From NCBI GenBank assembly GCA_017472115.1, contig JAFUQW010000155.1:1-19467 (forward strand): a stretch of 19,467 bases of DNA. Direction: 5' to 3'. Positions within the stretch are counted from its first letter, which is position 1; every line of letters begins with the position of its first letter. The notes beneath the pieces are model-generated. The model did not search any database. It was not told the DNA's origin and was given only the letters and a program-made list of their open reading frames with translations. This stretch comes from Bacteroidales bacterium. Lineage in GTDB: Bacteria > Bacteroidota > Bacteroidia > Bacteroidales > UBA932. This document shows positions 7,580 to 14,650 of this stretch, one piece after another. A program made the translations under genes and the position numbers.

Positions 7580-8404
7580 ATGGGAAAAGACAAGCTTAGA
7601 AAATTCCGCGAGAACGAGACTTTCAGGTGTCTGGTCCAGCCGGCTACATCGGAAGTCTTAGGATGTGATCATCCTCTCAAGGGACGATGGGGCCGTGATT
7701 TCTTCGGAAATGACAGACCTGTCGTGCTGGAACTTGGATGCGGAAAGGGAGACTACACTGTTGATCTTGCCGAACGTAACCCTTCATGCAATTATATCGG
7801 TGTCGATATCAAGGGTGCACGCCTCTGGAAGGGAGCAAAGTATGCTGAGGAGCACGGACTTAAGAATGTAGGCTTCCTGCGTACACGTATAGAATTCATA
7901 GAGTCCCTCTTCGCTCCGGGAGAGGTATCCGAGATCTGGATAACATTTGCAGATCCCCAGATAGGCCGTGAGAAGAAACGCCTTACTGCACCGCTTTTCA
8001 TGAACCGCTACCGCAACTTTCTACGTGAGGGCGGTATCATCCATCTCAAGACGGACAGCCGTTACCTTCACGAATATTCTCTTGCCATGGCACAGCAGAA
8101 CGGCCTGAAGGTGCTTGCGGCTGCAACGGACATATATGGCGCGGACAGGGAGAGACTTTATGAGAGCGGACTTTCATCGCTTTGCGGTCGTTCTGCCGTG
8201 GACGCCTTGTTTGAAGTCCAGACATTCTATGAGTCACAGTATCTTGCTCAAGGTTTCCCGATCACGTATCTTTCTTTCCTCGCTGATCACGAAGGCGAAT
8301 ATGTCAGTCCCGAATGGGCCGAGGAACTCTGGAAAGACGAAGGTCATCACTTCGTCATACCTTCCGGCCTTCCGGTTGCAAGCAAGTTCTATCCTGAAGG
8401 ATAG
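7580..8404 (+). CDS. trmB: tRNA (guanine-N7-)-methyltransferase TrmB-like
   Basis: A 274-residue SAM-dependent methyltransferase expected to make m7G46 in tRNA. The SAM-binding loop LELGCGKG is at 50-57, the acidic GVDIKG at 74-79, and the TrmB-specific segment reads TFADPQIGREKKR (122-134) in place of the proteobacterial FPDPWPKKRH. KTD at 157-159 is the conserved C-terminal substrate motif. It is longer than E. coli TrmB (~239 residues), with extra sequence at the C-terminus (SPEWAEELWKDEGHHF...). ATG 7580 has a GGAG 5 bases upstream inside the end of the previous gene. It is the last gene of the seven-gene run and converges on miaA. Confidence 0.88.
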   Translation: MGKDKLRKFRENETFRCLVQPATSEVLGCDHPLKGRWGRDFFGNDRPVVLELGCGKGDYTVDLAERNPSCNYIGVDIKGARLWKGAKYAEEHGLKNVGFLRTRIEFIESLFAPGEVSEIWITFADPQIGREKKRLTAPLFMNRYRNFLREGGIIHLKTDSRYLHEYSLAMAQQNGLKVLAAATDIYGADRERLYESGLSSLCGRSAVDALFEVQTFYESQYLAQGFPITYLSFLADHEGEYVSPEWAEELWKDEGHHFVIPSGLPVASKFYPEG

Positions 8405-8457
8405 GCTTATCCGCAGATCGCTGGCGCCTATTACCTTGACTATCAACGTATTGAATA

Positions 8458-8491
8458 TAATTCGCTGCTGTCTTTCTGCTGCAGCGAATTA
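8458..8491. terminator. Inverted repeat between convergent trmB and miaA
   Basis: Perfect 11-base arms at 8458-8468 and 8481-8491 surround a 12-base loop. The arrangement fits a shared terminator for the convergent genes, but neither side has a strong T-tract, so the terminator role is only likely. Nothing else is seen in the 124-base gap. Confidence 0.5.
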
Positions 8492-8528
8492 CTGTTAAGG
8501 TGTTGTGGGTCAGTGGGTTAGGTGCCAG

Positions 8529-9533
8529 TCAGACTTCTGTCCAATGGATGCGGATGCCTTTTCGTTCCATGCCTCGGAACCATGTCATCTGCCTTTTGGC
8601 AAACTGATGGATTGCGGTGGCAAGTCCGGTGCGCATTTCTTCGAATGTGAGTTCACCTATTATATATAAGGTGACGAACTTGTATTCCAGACCGTAATAT
8701 ATAAGATTTTCTGCCGGAACAGGCCTGGCTGCACCTGTCTTTGTCAATGCCGGGTGAGTACCGTCGAGAAGTCCGCGTATTTCCTCGACCATGCCCTCTT
8801 CCAGACGGGCATCCAGACGGCGGTCTATCCTCGCGTTCCTTTCTTCCCGGCTCACGAGGGTACCTATATAATATGTGTTCTTCGGAAGGAATGAAGTACG
8901 CTGCACAGGATGTTCGGATTCATAGATGGCAATTTCGAGGGCGCGGATCAGGCGCTTGCGGGTGTCGTAGTCGGTGGTGTTGTGAAGCGGCTTGAGAGCG
9001 GCGAGCCTTCTGATGAGTTCTTCATCGCTTTCCTTTTCGAGTTCCGCCCTTAGTTGTGGGTCAGGCTGGACTTCGGGAAGGGAATATCCACAAGTGGCAG
9101 CCTCTATATATAGCCCGCTGCCTCCGCAGAGAATAGGTATTCCACCTCTGTCTCTGATGTCTTTATAAGCCTTTTCGAAGTCTCTCTGGTACTCGAAGAT
9201 GTTATACTTTGTGCCGGCATCGACAATGTCCATCAGATGATAAGGAATCTCCTCATATTCATTCAGGTCCTTGCCTGTGCCTATGTCCATTCCGCGATAG
9301 ACCTGACGGGAGTCGGCGGAGATTATTTCGGCTCGGCTTGCCTCCAGCAGAACATTGATACGGCGGGCAAGCTGCACTGCATACCGGGTCTTGCCGGAAG
9401 CCGTAGGTCCCAGAACGCAGATAAGGTCTATTTCACTGCTGAGATACTTTCTCAGAATTTCCGCCACATCGATTTCCTCGGCAGGCGGCATCTCCGCCAT
9501 CGGCGGTATGGGAGTGAACTGTTTCTTTGACAT
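8529..9533 (-). CDS. miaA: tRNA dimethylallyltransferase, divergent MiaA type with N-terminal extension
   Basis: A 334-residue enzyme that prenylates A37 of UNN-decoding tRNAs (i6A). The P-loop GPTASGKT is at 42-49, [16 protein letters not shown] at 73-88, and [15 protein letters not shown] lies near the C-terminus. Two oddities stand out. The P-loop lies about 30 residues further in than in classical MiaA. The segment before the KRQMTWF motif ([20 protein letters not shown]) differs from the usual IGYKE/IGYRE version; Bacteroides genomes are known to carry two miaA paralogues, and this looks like the divergent one. A TAnnTTTG box (minus strand, 9541-9548) lies only 8 bases before the annotated ATG, so translation may really start at Met12 or Met15 (about 9500 or 9491). 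Confidence 0.88.
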   Translation of the reverse strand: MSKKQFTPIPPMAEMPPAEEIDVAEILRKYLSSEIDLICVLGPTASGKTRYAVQLARRINVLLEASRAEIISADSRQVYRGMDIGTGKDLNEYEEIPYHLMDIVDAGTKYNIFEYQRDFEKAYKDIRDRGGIPILCGGSGLYIEAATCGYSLPEVQPDPQLRAELEKESDEELIRRLAALKPLHNTTDYDTRKRLIRALEIAIYESEHPVQRTSFLPKNTYYIGTLVSREERNARIDRRLDARLEEGMVEEIRGLLDGTHPALTKTGAARPVPAENLIYYGLEYKFVTLYIIGELTFEEMRTGLATAIHQFAKRQMTWFRGMERKGIRIHWTEV

Positions 9534-9540
9534 ATACGTA

Positions 9541-9548
9541 CAAAGGTA
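9541..9548 (-). promoter_or_regulatory. -7 box (TAnnTTTG) for miaA
   Basis: The minus strand reads TACCTTTG, an exact match to the Bacteroidota -7 consensus. I see no good -33 TTTG at 19-21 bases. Transcription would start around 9534-9536, essentially at the first miaA ATG, which argues for a later start codon or a leaderless message. Confidence 0.45.
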
Positions 9549-9571
9549 TGCAAAGAATCGGAATATTCTTT

Positions 9572-9579
9572 TAAATTTG
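9572..9579 (+). promoter_or_regulatory. -7 box (TAnnTTTG) for the restriction-modification cassette
   Basis: TAAATTTG matches TAnnTTTG exactly. The predicted start near 9586 leaves a leader of about 20 bases containing GGAGG (9596-9600), 6 bases before ATG 9607, which decides the endonuclease start. The upstream -33 element is poor. The box sits 23 bases from the opposing miaA -7 box, so the two promoters probably interfere with each other. Confidence 0.45.
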
Positions 9580-9606
9580 CACGATAATAGGTTTTGGAGG
9601 GATGAT

Positions 9607-10704
9607 ATGACTTATTTGGAAGAAATACGTGAACTTATAAATTTGGTTCCGCCGACATTAGTGGATTTTTCGTTACCGAGAGATATTGCACGTACCCCGA
9701 CTCAGGCAAGTTCTAATTTCATAACTAACAAGGAACAAGGCGACTGGGCAGAGAATCTGTTGACAAGGGCAATCAACGACAGTTCCACTAACTATGTAGC
9801 TGTAAAATATGGAAAATCCGACGCAATTGTTGCTGGAGAACCCGGATTTGATAAGTTTTTTCAGGAATTTCAAGAAGAATTGGATACGATTGGCAAACGT
9901 CCCGATCTGCTCATATTCAGAAAAGATGACTATGTTGAAGAATGGGGACCTGATATAAGCCATTTAGACCATACCGTTATAGATGACTATGTAAGAAAAG
10001 CCATTGCCGGTATAGAGGTGAGATCGAGTGCATTTCTCATAGATCACTATGACGACGCCATGCAGAGGCGTACAGATTATTACACGAGTAGAGCCGTCGT
10101 GCTTAGAGATAGTCTGTTAAGTGATTATGACAATGAACTGTCACATCCTTCAAGGGTAAAATATAAAGATATACTAAGTTCTCTTACTCCCGAATCTCTC
10201 AGCATTACGGATTTCAGAGTTCCGACATGGCGTTCTTCAGAGAGATTGGCTTCATTGACAGCCGGCCTGAAGGAACTTAAAAATGCAATCAAAGAAATAC
10301 AGAAACGTGATTATCTCTCCATTACTCCAAAAGTAGAAGACTTGAAAGTCGTTTACAAATGGATTGAGACTTATAATGTTCCGCATTTTTACTTTCAGGT
10401 GTTTTTTGATAAGATATATGGAATGTCATTCAAAAGAATCCTGGAAATCATAACTGATCCTGATAACGAAGGTGATGTGTTCTCCGTTGAAAGTGATTCA
10501 AAGAATCAGAATAAGGATACTATCAAGATCAGATCAAAATCAGGGGTTGAAATAGCCGGCAAGGTCGATGAACCGGAGCATCATAGCGTAAGAAAAGAAA
10601 TGGAACGTGGGCGACTTCTTTTTTATGTGACATTCAATGGTGGCACGGCCTATCTTGATATAGATAATCTTAGGAATATACTTGATATAAAGGGAAATTT
10701 CTGA
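9607..10704 (+). CDS. AccI-like type II restriction endonuclease
   Basis: A 365-residue protein. The frame is open further upstream, but ATG 9607 is preferred because of GGAGG at 9596-9600, a -7 box just ahead, and the fact that upstream codons lie within miaA on the other strand. My best recognition is the AccI restriction endonuclease family, whose type member cuts GT^MKAC and is of similar length. Visible features: [19 protein letters not shown] (31-49) with the acidic GDWAE; GKSD (69-72); and RPD at 98-100, followed by [12 protein letters not shown] (135-146), which could be the PD and ExR/K halves of a PD-(D/E)xK active site. The gene is visibly richer in A/T than its neighbours. The following methyltransferase gene overlaps by 1 base (TGATG), which supports a restriction partner. 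The recognition sequence is not provable here. Confidence 0.7.
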   Translation: MTYLEEIRELINLVPPTLVDFSLPRDIARTPTQASSNFITNKEQGDWAENLLTRAINDSSTNYVAVKYGKSDAIVAGEPGFDKFFQEFQEELDTIGKRPDLLIFRKDDYVEEWGPDISHLDHTVIDDYVRKAIAGIEVRSSAFLIDHYDDAMQRRTDYYTSRAVVLRDSLLSDYDNELSHPSRVKYKDILSSLTPESLSITDFRVPTWRSSERLASLTAGLKELKNAIKEIQKRDYLSITPKVEDLKVVYKWIETYNVPHFYFQVFFDKIYGMSFKRILEIITDPDNEGDVFSVESDSKNQNKDTIKIRSKSGVEIAGKVDEPEHHSVRKEMERGRLLFYVTFNGGTAYLDIDNLRNILDIKGNF

Positions 10705-12263
10705 TGACAGAGGGTATCGGCATGGAAGCAGATTACATACGCAAGACTCCTCTTGAACACAGGAAGAAGTTTGCGCAATTCTTCACACCGGAAGTTCTGG
10801 CGGATATTATGACCGGATGGCTGGTGGAGAAGGAAGATCTGCATACTGTGCTTGAACCGGCGTTCGGCCTCGGTATATTTACAAGACAGCTTCAGAAAAA
10901 AAAGGAAGGCTTGAAGATCAAGGGATTTGACATTGATGAAAGAATCTTCAATGAATCCCAAAAGAAGTTCGGTACTGATGTGAATCTTCTTCGTCAGGAT
11001 TATATGTATAACGACTGGAACAACAAGTACGACGGTATCATATGTAATCCACCATATTTCAAATTTCACGATTACGACAATAAGGGAGTTATTGCAGAAA
11101 TAGAGAAAAGACTCTCATGCCGTCTTAACGGCTTTACCAATCTATATACACTTTTCTTGCTGAAATCAATCCATCAATTGAATCCGGGCGGCAGGTGCAT
11201 TTACATAGTACCTTCAGAGTTCCTTAACTCTGATTACGGAACTTTGGTCAAATCTCATCTGCTCAAGACCAAGACGCTGCGTCATATCGTCGTGTTCGAT
11301 TTCGAGGATAATCTATTTGATGATGCCATTACCACCTCATGCCTTATTTTGTGTGAAAACAAAGATGAGGATTCCTTTGTCAGGTTTTCATGTCTTGAAA
11401 GCAGTCGGGACATGGGAAAGTTAGGTTCATTATTGAGTGGCAATAATGAAAAAGAAATACATACACGTATGTATCATCTTTCGGAACTGGATCCGGGTGT
11501 CAAGTGGAAGAAATATTATCAGGATAGTTATTCTTCGCAATTCAAGAATCTGGTTCCCTTTTCCAACTATGCGAAGATAATGCGAGGTATAGCTACAGGA
11601 GCTAATGATTTCTTCGTTTTCAACAGATCAAAGGCTGAAAGATATGGAATATCTGAAAAATATCTTCTTCCATGCATATGCAGATGTGCGGATGTCCGCA
11701 AGTCTGTTTTTACCGATTCGGACTTCGAAAAACTGAAGGCGGCTGACAGAAAGGTGTTTCTTCTCAATGCCGTAGGGGCCGATGACAAGGCCGTTCTCAG
11801 CTACCTCGTCAAAGGTGTTGAAGAAGGGATCGACAGAAAGTATCTTACAGCAAGCAGAAAGCCATGGTACTCATTGGAAAACCGTCCTCCATCGCCGATC
11901 TGGGTGTCCGTATTCAACAGGACCGGAGTAAGATTTGTAAGGAATCTTGCCTGCATAGCGAACCTGACCACATTCCATTGTGTATATCCTCATCATAATC
12001 TGTATAATGATATTTCTGATGATCTGTTGTTTGCTTATCTTCAGACAGATATAGCAAAAGACATCCTCACTGACAACGGCCGGGAATATGGTAACGGGCT
12101 TCAGAAATTCGAACCAAATGACCTGAATAAAGGTATGATGTTGGATATTGCCATGTTGCCGGAAGCTCAGAAGTCAGAAATAGAGAACTTGTACAGGAAC
12201 AACATAGACAACATACCTATAAAGGAAATTGAAAATATATTGTTGGATTATTTTAAGATTTGA
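10704..12263 (+). CDS. N6-adenine DNA methyltransferase, gamma class (cognate of the AccI-like endonuclease)
   Basis: A 519-residue amino-methyltransferase that would protect the host from the adjacent nuclease. The motif order is gamma class: motif X QFFTPE (25-30), SAM-binding motif [11 protein letters not shown] (50-59), motif II GFDIDE (74-79), catalytic motif IV NPPY (115-118), and motif VI-like [15 protein letters not shown] further on. The C-terminal half (from about residue 280, [13 protein letters not shown]) is the target-recognition part typical of TaqI/AccI-type enzymes. Start at ATG 10704, overlapping the endonuclease stop; Met7 at 10722 is the alternative. An A8 run at 10896-10903 lies early in the gene. 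smpB begins 2 bases after the stop. The class is sure; the partner and specificity are inferred. Confidence 0.87.
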   Translation: MTEGIGMEADYIRKTPLEHRKKFAQFFTPEVLADIMTGWLVEKEDLHTVLEPAFGLGIFTRQLQKKKEGLKIKGFDIDERIFNESQKKFGTDVNLLRQDYMYNDWNNKYDGIICNPPYFKFHDYDNKGVIAEIEKRLSCRLNGFTNLYTLFLLKSIHQLNPGGRCIYIVPSEFLNSDYGTLVKSHLLKTKTLRHIVVFDFEDNLFDDAITTSCLILCENKDEDSFVRFSCLESSRDMGKLGSLLSGNNEKEIHTRMYHLSELDPGVKWKKYYQDSYSSQFKNLVPFSNYAKIMRGIATGANDFFVFNRSKAERYGISEKYLLPCICRCADVRKSVFTDSDFEKLKAADRKVFLLNAVGADDKAVLSYLVKGVEEGIDRKYLTASRKPWYSLENRPPSPIWVSVFNRTGVRFVRNLACIANLTTFHCVYPHHNLYNDISDDLLFAYLQTDIAKDILTDNGREYGNGLQKFEPNDLNKGMMLDIAMLPEAQKSEIENLYRNNIDNIPIKEIENILLDYFKI

Positions 12264-12265
12264 TT

Positions 12266-12715
12266 ATGCCGAAAGCAAAAAGCAGTGTAGAGATAAAGAA
12301 CAGGAGGGCGTCGTTTGACTATGAGTTCATCGAGACCTTCCAGGCGGGAATTGTGCTGACCGGCACAGAGATAAAGTCCATCAGGGCGGGCAAGGCTTCG
12401 CTGGTGGATACGTTCTGCTACTTCAATGGTAATGAGCTGTATGTCAAGAATATGCACATAGCGGAGTACTGGTGGGGCAGCTGGGGCAAGCATGATCCGC
12501 GCCGTGACCGCAAGCTCCTTCTGAGCCGCAAGGAACTGAACAAGCTCCAGAGAGCGGTCAAGGAAAAGGGCCTGACCATCGTGGGTGTCAAGCTGTTTAT
12601 AGCGGACAACGGCTATGCAAAGCTTATCATAGCATTAGCACGAGGAAAGAAGGAATTCGATAAACGTGCATCCATCAAGGAGAAAGACCTCCGCCGCGAG
12701 ATGGAACGCATGTAG
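12266..12715 (+). CDS. smpB: SsrA-binding protein SmpB
   Basis: A 149-residue small basic protein that binds tmRNA and delivers it to stalled ribosomes (trans-translation). The OB-like core is recognisable: [45 protein letters not shown], and the conserved C-terminal tail [22 protein letters not shown] that enters the decoding centre. ATG 12266 gives the standard N-terminus MPKAKSS; a TTG 6 bases earlier is not needed. It starts 2 bases after the methyltransferase stop with no room for its own promoter, so it is probably transcribed from the restriction-modification cassette or from a promoter inside it. A strong hairpin follows. Confidence 0.95.
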   Translation: MPKAKSSVEIKNRRASFDYEFIETFQAGIVLTGTEIKSIRAGKASLVDTFCYFNGNELYVKNMHIAEYWWGSWGKHDPRRDRKLLLSRKELNKLQRAVKEKGLTIVGVKLFIADNGYAKLIIALARGKKEFDKRASIKEKDLRREMERM

Positions 12716-12751
12716 CGTGTTGTGCAAGACGTTGATTTATAGTGTATTATA

Positions 12752-12787
12752 CAATTGGCTCGCCGTTGAAGGACGGCGAGCCAATTG
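12752..12787. terminator. Bidirectional hairpin between smpB and metK
   Basis: A perfect 15-base inverted repeat (12752-12766 and 12773-12787, arm CAATTGGCTCGCCGT) encloses a 6-base loop, in the gap between convergent genes. T-tracts are short on both sides, but stem length and position make a shared terminator the clear reading. Confidence 0.75.
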
Positions 12788-12827
12788 CTTAATCTTCTGA
12801 TTGTCAGCGAGATGCTGATCACGCATC

Positions 12828-14147
12828 TTACAGTCCGAATGCTTCCTTGATCATATCGACCGAGTCGAGGAGTTCCCATCCGAAGAACTGGACGAGTTCC
12901 TGAACATCCTTGCCATTGCGGCGGACAGTGACTGAGGCCTTGTAAGGATCACGTCCCACGTGGCCGTATGATGCGGTCGGTTCATAGATAGGCTTCTTGA
13001 GACCGAACTTCTCGATGATCTTTGCAGGGCGAAGGTCGAAGAGCTGCTCTATCTTGAGAGCGATCTCAGCATCTGAGAGTCCGTTTGCTGCAGTGCCGTA
13101 GGTGTTCACGAAAATGCTGAGAGGGCGTGCCACTCCGATGGCATATGAAACCTGTACGAGCATCTCGCGTGCGACACCTGCTGCCACCATGTTCTTTGCG
13201 ATGTAGCGTGCCGCGTATGCTGCCGAACGGTCAACCTTTGACGGGTCCTTGCCGGAGAAGGCTCCACCGCCGTGTGCACCCTTTCCGCCGTATGTGTCAA
13301 CGATGATCTTGCGGCCGGTGAGACCTGTGTCACCGTGAGGACCTCCGATCACGAACTTGCCGGTAGGGTTCACGTGAAGGATATAGTCGTCCTTGAAAAG
13401 TGCGGCTGTTTCAGGTGCGAGGGTATCGATGAGCATAGGGAGAAGAATGTTCTGCACATCTTCACGGATCTTGGCCTGCATTGCCTCGTCAACCCTTTTC
13501 TGGCCGAACTGTGCGCATCCGTCAGCATAGCTCATGTTGCCGAGAGATGTCGGTGTGAACTCGTCATGCTGGGTCGAGATAACGATGGTATGCACGCGGA
13601 CAGGCTGGTTGGTATCTCCGTCATACTCGATTGTGAACTGCGACTTTGAATCCGGACGCAGATATGGCATGAGTTCCGGCTGCTGCTTGCGGATCTTTGC
13701 AAGCATGAGGAGGGCCTGATGCGAGAGTGCGAGCGGAAGAGGCATGTATTCCTCTGTGTCACAGCATGCATAGCCGAACATCATTCCCTGGTCGCCGGCT
13801 CCCTGTGCGTCAGCATCTTCGCCTACAACACCGCGGTTGATGTCAACGCTCTGCTCATGGAGAGCCGAGAGGATTCCGCATGAATTACCGTCGAACATAT
13901 ATTCGGCCTTGTTGTAGCCGATCTTGTTGATGACGCGGCGTACTGTCTTTGGAATGTCAACGTAAGCATCCTCCGAGCGTACCTCGCCGCCCACTACCAC
14001 GAGTCCGGTGCTGCAGAATGTCTCGCATGCCACCTTCGCCTCAGGATCCTGGCGGAGAAACTCGTCGAGGATCGCGTCGGAAATCTGGTCCGACACTTTG
14101 TCAGGGTGTCCTTCCGACACCGATTCAGATGTAAATAAGTAATTCAT
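12828..14147 (-). CDS. metK: S-adenosylmethionine synthetase
   Basis: A 439-residue enzyme that makes SAM from methionine and ATP. ATG 14147 gives the standard start [20 protein letters not shown], with the catalytic HPDK at 14-17. [13 protein letters not shown] is the ATP/Met loop, and [19 protein letters not shown] is the other family signature, with the Lys and Arg of the active site. It is longer than the E. coli enzyme (384), mainly through insertions in the middle, as is common in Bacteroidota. A TTG codon 9 bases upstream in frame is not a likely start. The gene has a leader of about 300 bases containing a promoter, short ORFs and a terminator (see the leader features), so expression is probably controlled by attenuation. 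Confidence 0.97.
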   Translation of the reverse strand: MNYLFTSESVSEGHPDKVSDQISDAILDEFLRQDPEAKVACETFCSTGLVVVGGEVRSEDAYVDIPKTVRRVINKIGYNKAEYMFDGNSCGILSALHEQSVDINRGVVGEDADAQGAGDQGMMFGYACCDTEEYMPLPLALSHQALLMLAKIRKQQPELMPYLRPDSKSQFTIEYDGDTNQPVRVHTIVISTQHDEFTPTSLGNMSYADGCAQFGQKRVDEAMQAKIREDVQNILLPMLIDTLAPETAALFKDDYILHVNPTGKFVIGGPHGDTGLTGRKIIVDTYGGKGAHGGGAFSGKDPSKVDRSAAYAARYIAKNMVAAGVAREMLVQVSYAIGVARPLSIFVNTYGTAANGLSDAEIALKIEQLFDLRPAKIIEKFGLKKPIYEPTASYGHVGRDPYKASVTVRRNGKDVQELVQFFGWELLDSVDMIKEAFGL

Positions 14148-14193
14148 ATTCTTCAAATTTTTCCTTTAATTCTATATATGTCAAAGGCTTTTG

Positions 14194-14220
14194 TCCACGA
14201 AAACACCGGTTTGGGTGGAA
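14194..14220 (-). repeat. 27-base hairpin repeat, copy 1 (metK leader)
   Basis: On the minus strand the unit begins TTCCACC and ends TCGTGGA. Outer arms TCCAC/GTGGA pair, and an alternative inner stem CACC/GGTG overlaps them. A near-identical unit lies 51 bases away (14245-14271); the two differ by a few substitutions and a one-base shift. Both lie between the attenuator-like terminator and metK, so they would be in the metK mRNA leader. Confidence 0.6.
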
Positions 14221-14225
14221 AAGTA

Positions 14226-14408
14226 TTAGTTTTTATGCCGTTCCTCCACGAAAAGCACCGTTCTGGTGGAATCCCCCCCGCCGGACTTAAGGGGCAGCGC
14301 CCCTGGCATAAAAAAATAAGCCCCACAAAAATGCGGAGCCGTCACAAAAACACAAAACATTGATATGAAAGCGGTCATCATGGCATCGATGACCATTGTA
14401 GTCAACAT
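14226..14408 (-). CDS. Possible Met-rich leader ORF upstream of metK
   Basis: A 60-codon frame starting MLTTMVIDAMMTAFISMF, with five Met in the first 17 codons. It opens one base after the stop of another tiny ORF and runs through the terminator hairpin to a stop at 14226. A 7-base stem (14373-14379 with 14388-14394, GGTCATC/GATGACC) covers Met codons 5, 10 and 11. It looks like a regulatory leader rather than a functional protein, since the second half overlaps the terminator and repeat structures. The coding status is uncertain; no Shine-Dalgarno is visible. Confidence 0.25.
   Translation of the reverse strand: MLTTMVIDAMMTAFISMFCVFVTAPHFCGAYFFMPGALPLKSGGGDSTRTVLFVEERHKN
14245..14271 (-). 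repeat. 27-base hairpin repeat, copy 2 (metK leader)
   Basis: Second copy of the unit: identical TTCCACC start and TTTTCGTGGA end, with the same two mutually exclusive stems (TCCAC/GTGGA outer, CACC/GGTG inner around AGAAC). It is preceded on the minus strand by a C7/G7 run and a GC-rich hairpin. Confidence 0.6.
14290..14304. repeat. Short GC-rich hairpin AGGGGC-AGC-GCCCCT
   Basis: A perfect 6-base stem with a 3-base loop, just downstream (minus strand) of the terminator T-tract. It may be part of an interspersed palindromic element together with the two 27-base repeats. Confidence 0.5.
14310..14340 (-). terminator. Minus-strand terminator ahead of metK (attenuator candidate)
   Basis: On the minus strand, GGCTCCGC (14340-14333) pairs with GTGGGGCT (14326-14319) through 8 pairs, three of them G-U, around the loop ATTTTT, followed by TATTTTTTTAT (A7 on the plus strand at 14310-14316). 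The G-U pairs exist only in the minus-strand RNA, which fixes the direction. It lies about 160 bases upstream of the metK start, inside its predicted transcript. The 5' arm (CTCCGCAT) can alternatively pair with ATGTGGAG at 14454-14447, giving a possible antiterminator. Confidence 0.6.
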
Positions 14409-14409
14409 T

Positions 14410-14460
14410 TTAGCATTTTTTAAAGTGGTTGCAAGCAGCCAAATCTCTCCACATCTTCAT
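14410..14460 (-). CDS. Possible 16-codon upstream ORF in metK leader
   Basis: Encodes MKMWRDLAACNHFKKC and then TAA, starting only about 5 bases after the predicted transcription start. Its third and fourth codons (ATG TGG) lie in the segment ATGTGGAG that can pair with the terminator 5' arm. The stop is one base before the next leader ORF. Such short ORFs occur by chance, so this is offered as part of the leader hypothesis only. Confidence 0.2.
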   Translation of the reverse strand: MKMWRDLAACNHFKKC

Positions 14461-14471
14461 TTTTCGGGCGG

Positions 14472-14501
14472 CAAAGATAGTGAAAATTCCTGATTTGCAA
14501 A
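14472..14501 (-). promoter_or_regulatory. Promoter for the metK leader
   Basis: The minus strand reads TTTG (14501-14498), an 18-base spacer, then TATCTTTG (14479-14472). Both elements match the Bacteroidota -33 (TTTG) and -7 (TAnnTTTG) consensus with near-normal spacing, making this the best promoter in the window. The start is expected near 14465, giving a leader of about 320 bases before metK. Confidence 0.65.
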
Positions 14502-14606
14502 CATGTCGGACAAGAAAAAATTTAAACAATATTACAATAGTGTAAAAATCCTACTAAAAGACATATAAAAGTGCATTCAAAATTTTTAAAATACCGCAAA
14601 GTGTAG

Positions 14607-14614
14607 TATCTTCG
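14607..14614 (+). promoter_or_regulatory. -7 box for the TonB-dependent receptor operon
   Basis: TATCTTCG matches TAnnTTTG at all but one position. It lies 36 bases before the receptor ATG, with an A/T-rich leader (ATAAAAACCTTATTATTTTT). A clear -33 box is not seen. Confidence 0.45.
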
Positions 14615-14650
14615 CGCCATAAAAACCTTATTATTTTTAACTAAATCGTT

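Larger units (their letters stand above)
14148..14650. other. Intergenic region with metK leader and receptor promoter
   Basis: A 503-base gap between divergent metK and the TonB-dependent receptor. From left to right it holds: two 27-base repeats (14194-14220, 14245-14271), a C7 run (14273-14279), a GC-rich hairpin (14290-14304), a minus-strand terminator (14310-14340), two short minus-strand ORFs (14226-14460), a minus-strand promoter (14472-14501), and an A/T-rich stretch ending in a plus-strand promoter near 14607. I recognise no known SAM riboswitch class here. Confidence 0.7.

Noticed and set aside
7943..7984. TrmB motif variant FADPQ as a loss of function
   Set aside because: Variation of FPDPW at this place is usual outside proteobacteria, and the SAM loop and KTD motif are intact.
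9355..9606. Longer N-terminus for the endonuclease
   Set aside because: The extra codons lie antisense to miaA and before the -7 box, while GGAGG directly precedes ATG 9607 and family members are of the shorter length.
14178..14363. Plus-strand 61-codon ORF over the repeat region
   Set aside because: It is made of the 27-base repeats, the GC hairpin and the terminator read backwards; no protein-like composition or start signal.
14148..14470. SAM riboswitch upstream of metK
   Set aside because: I could not match the leader to the core of any SAM riboswitch class I know; the structure seen fits a leader-ORF attenuator or repeats better.
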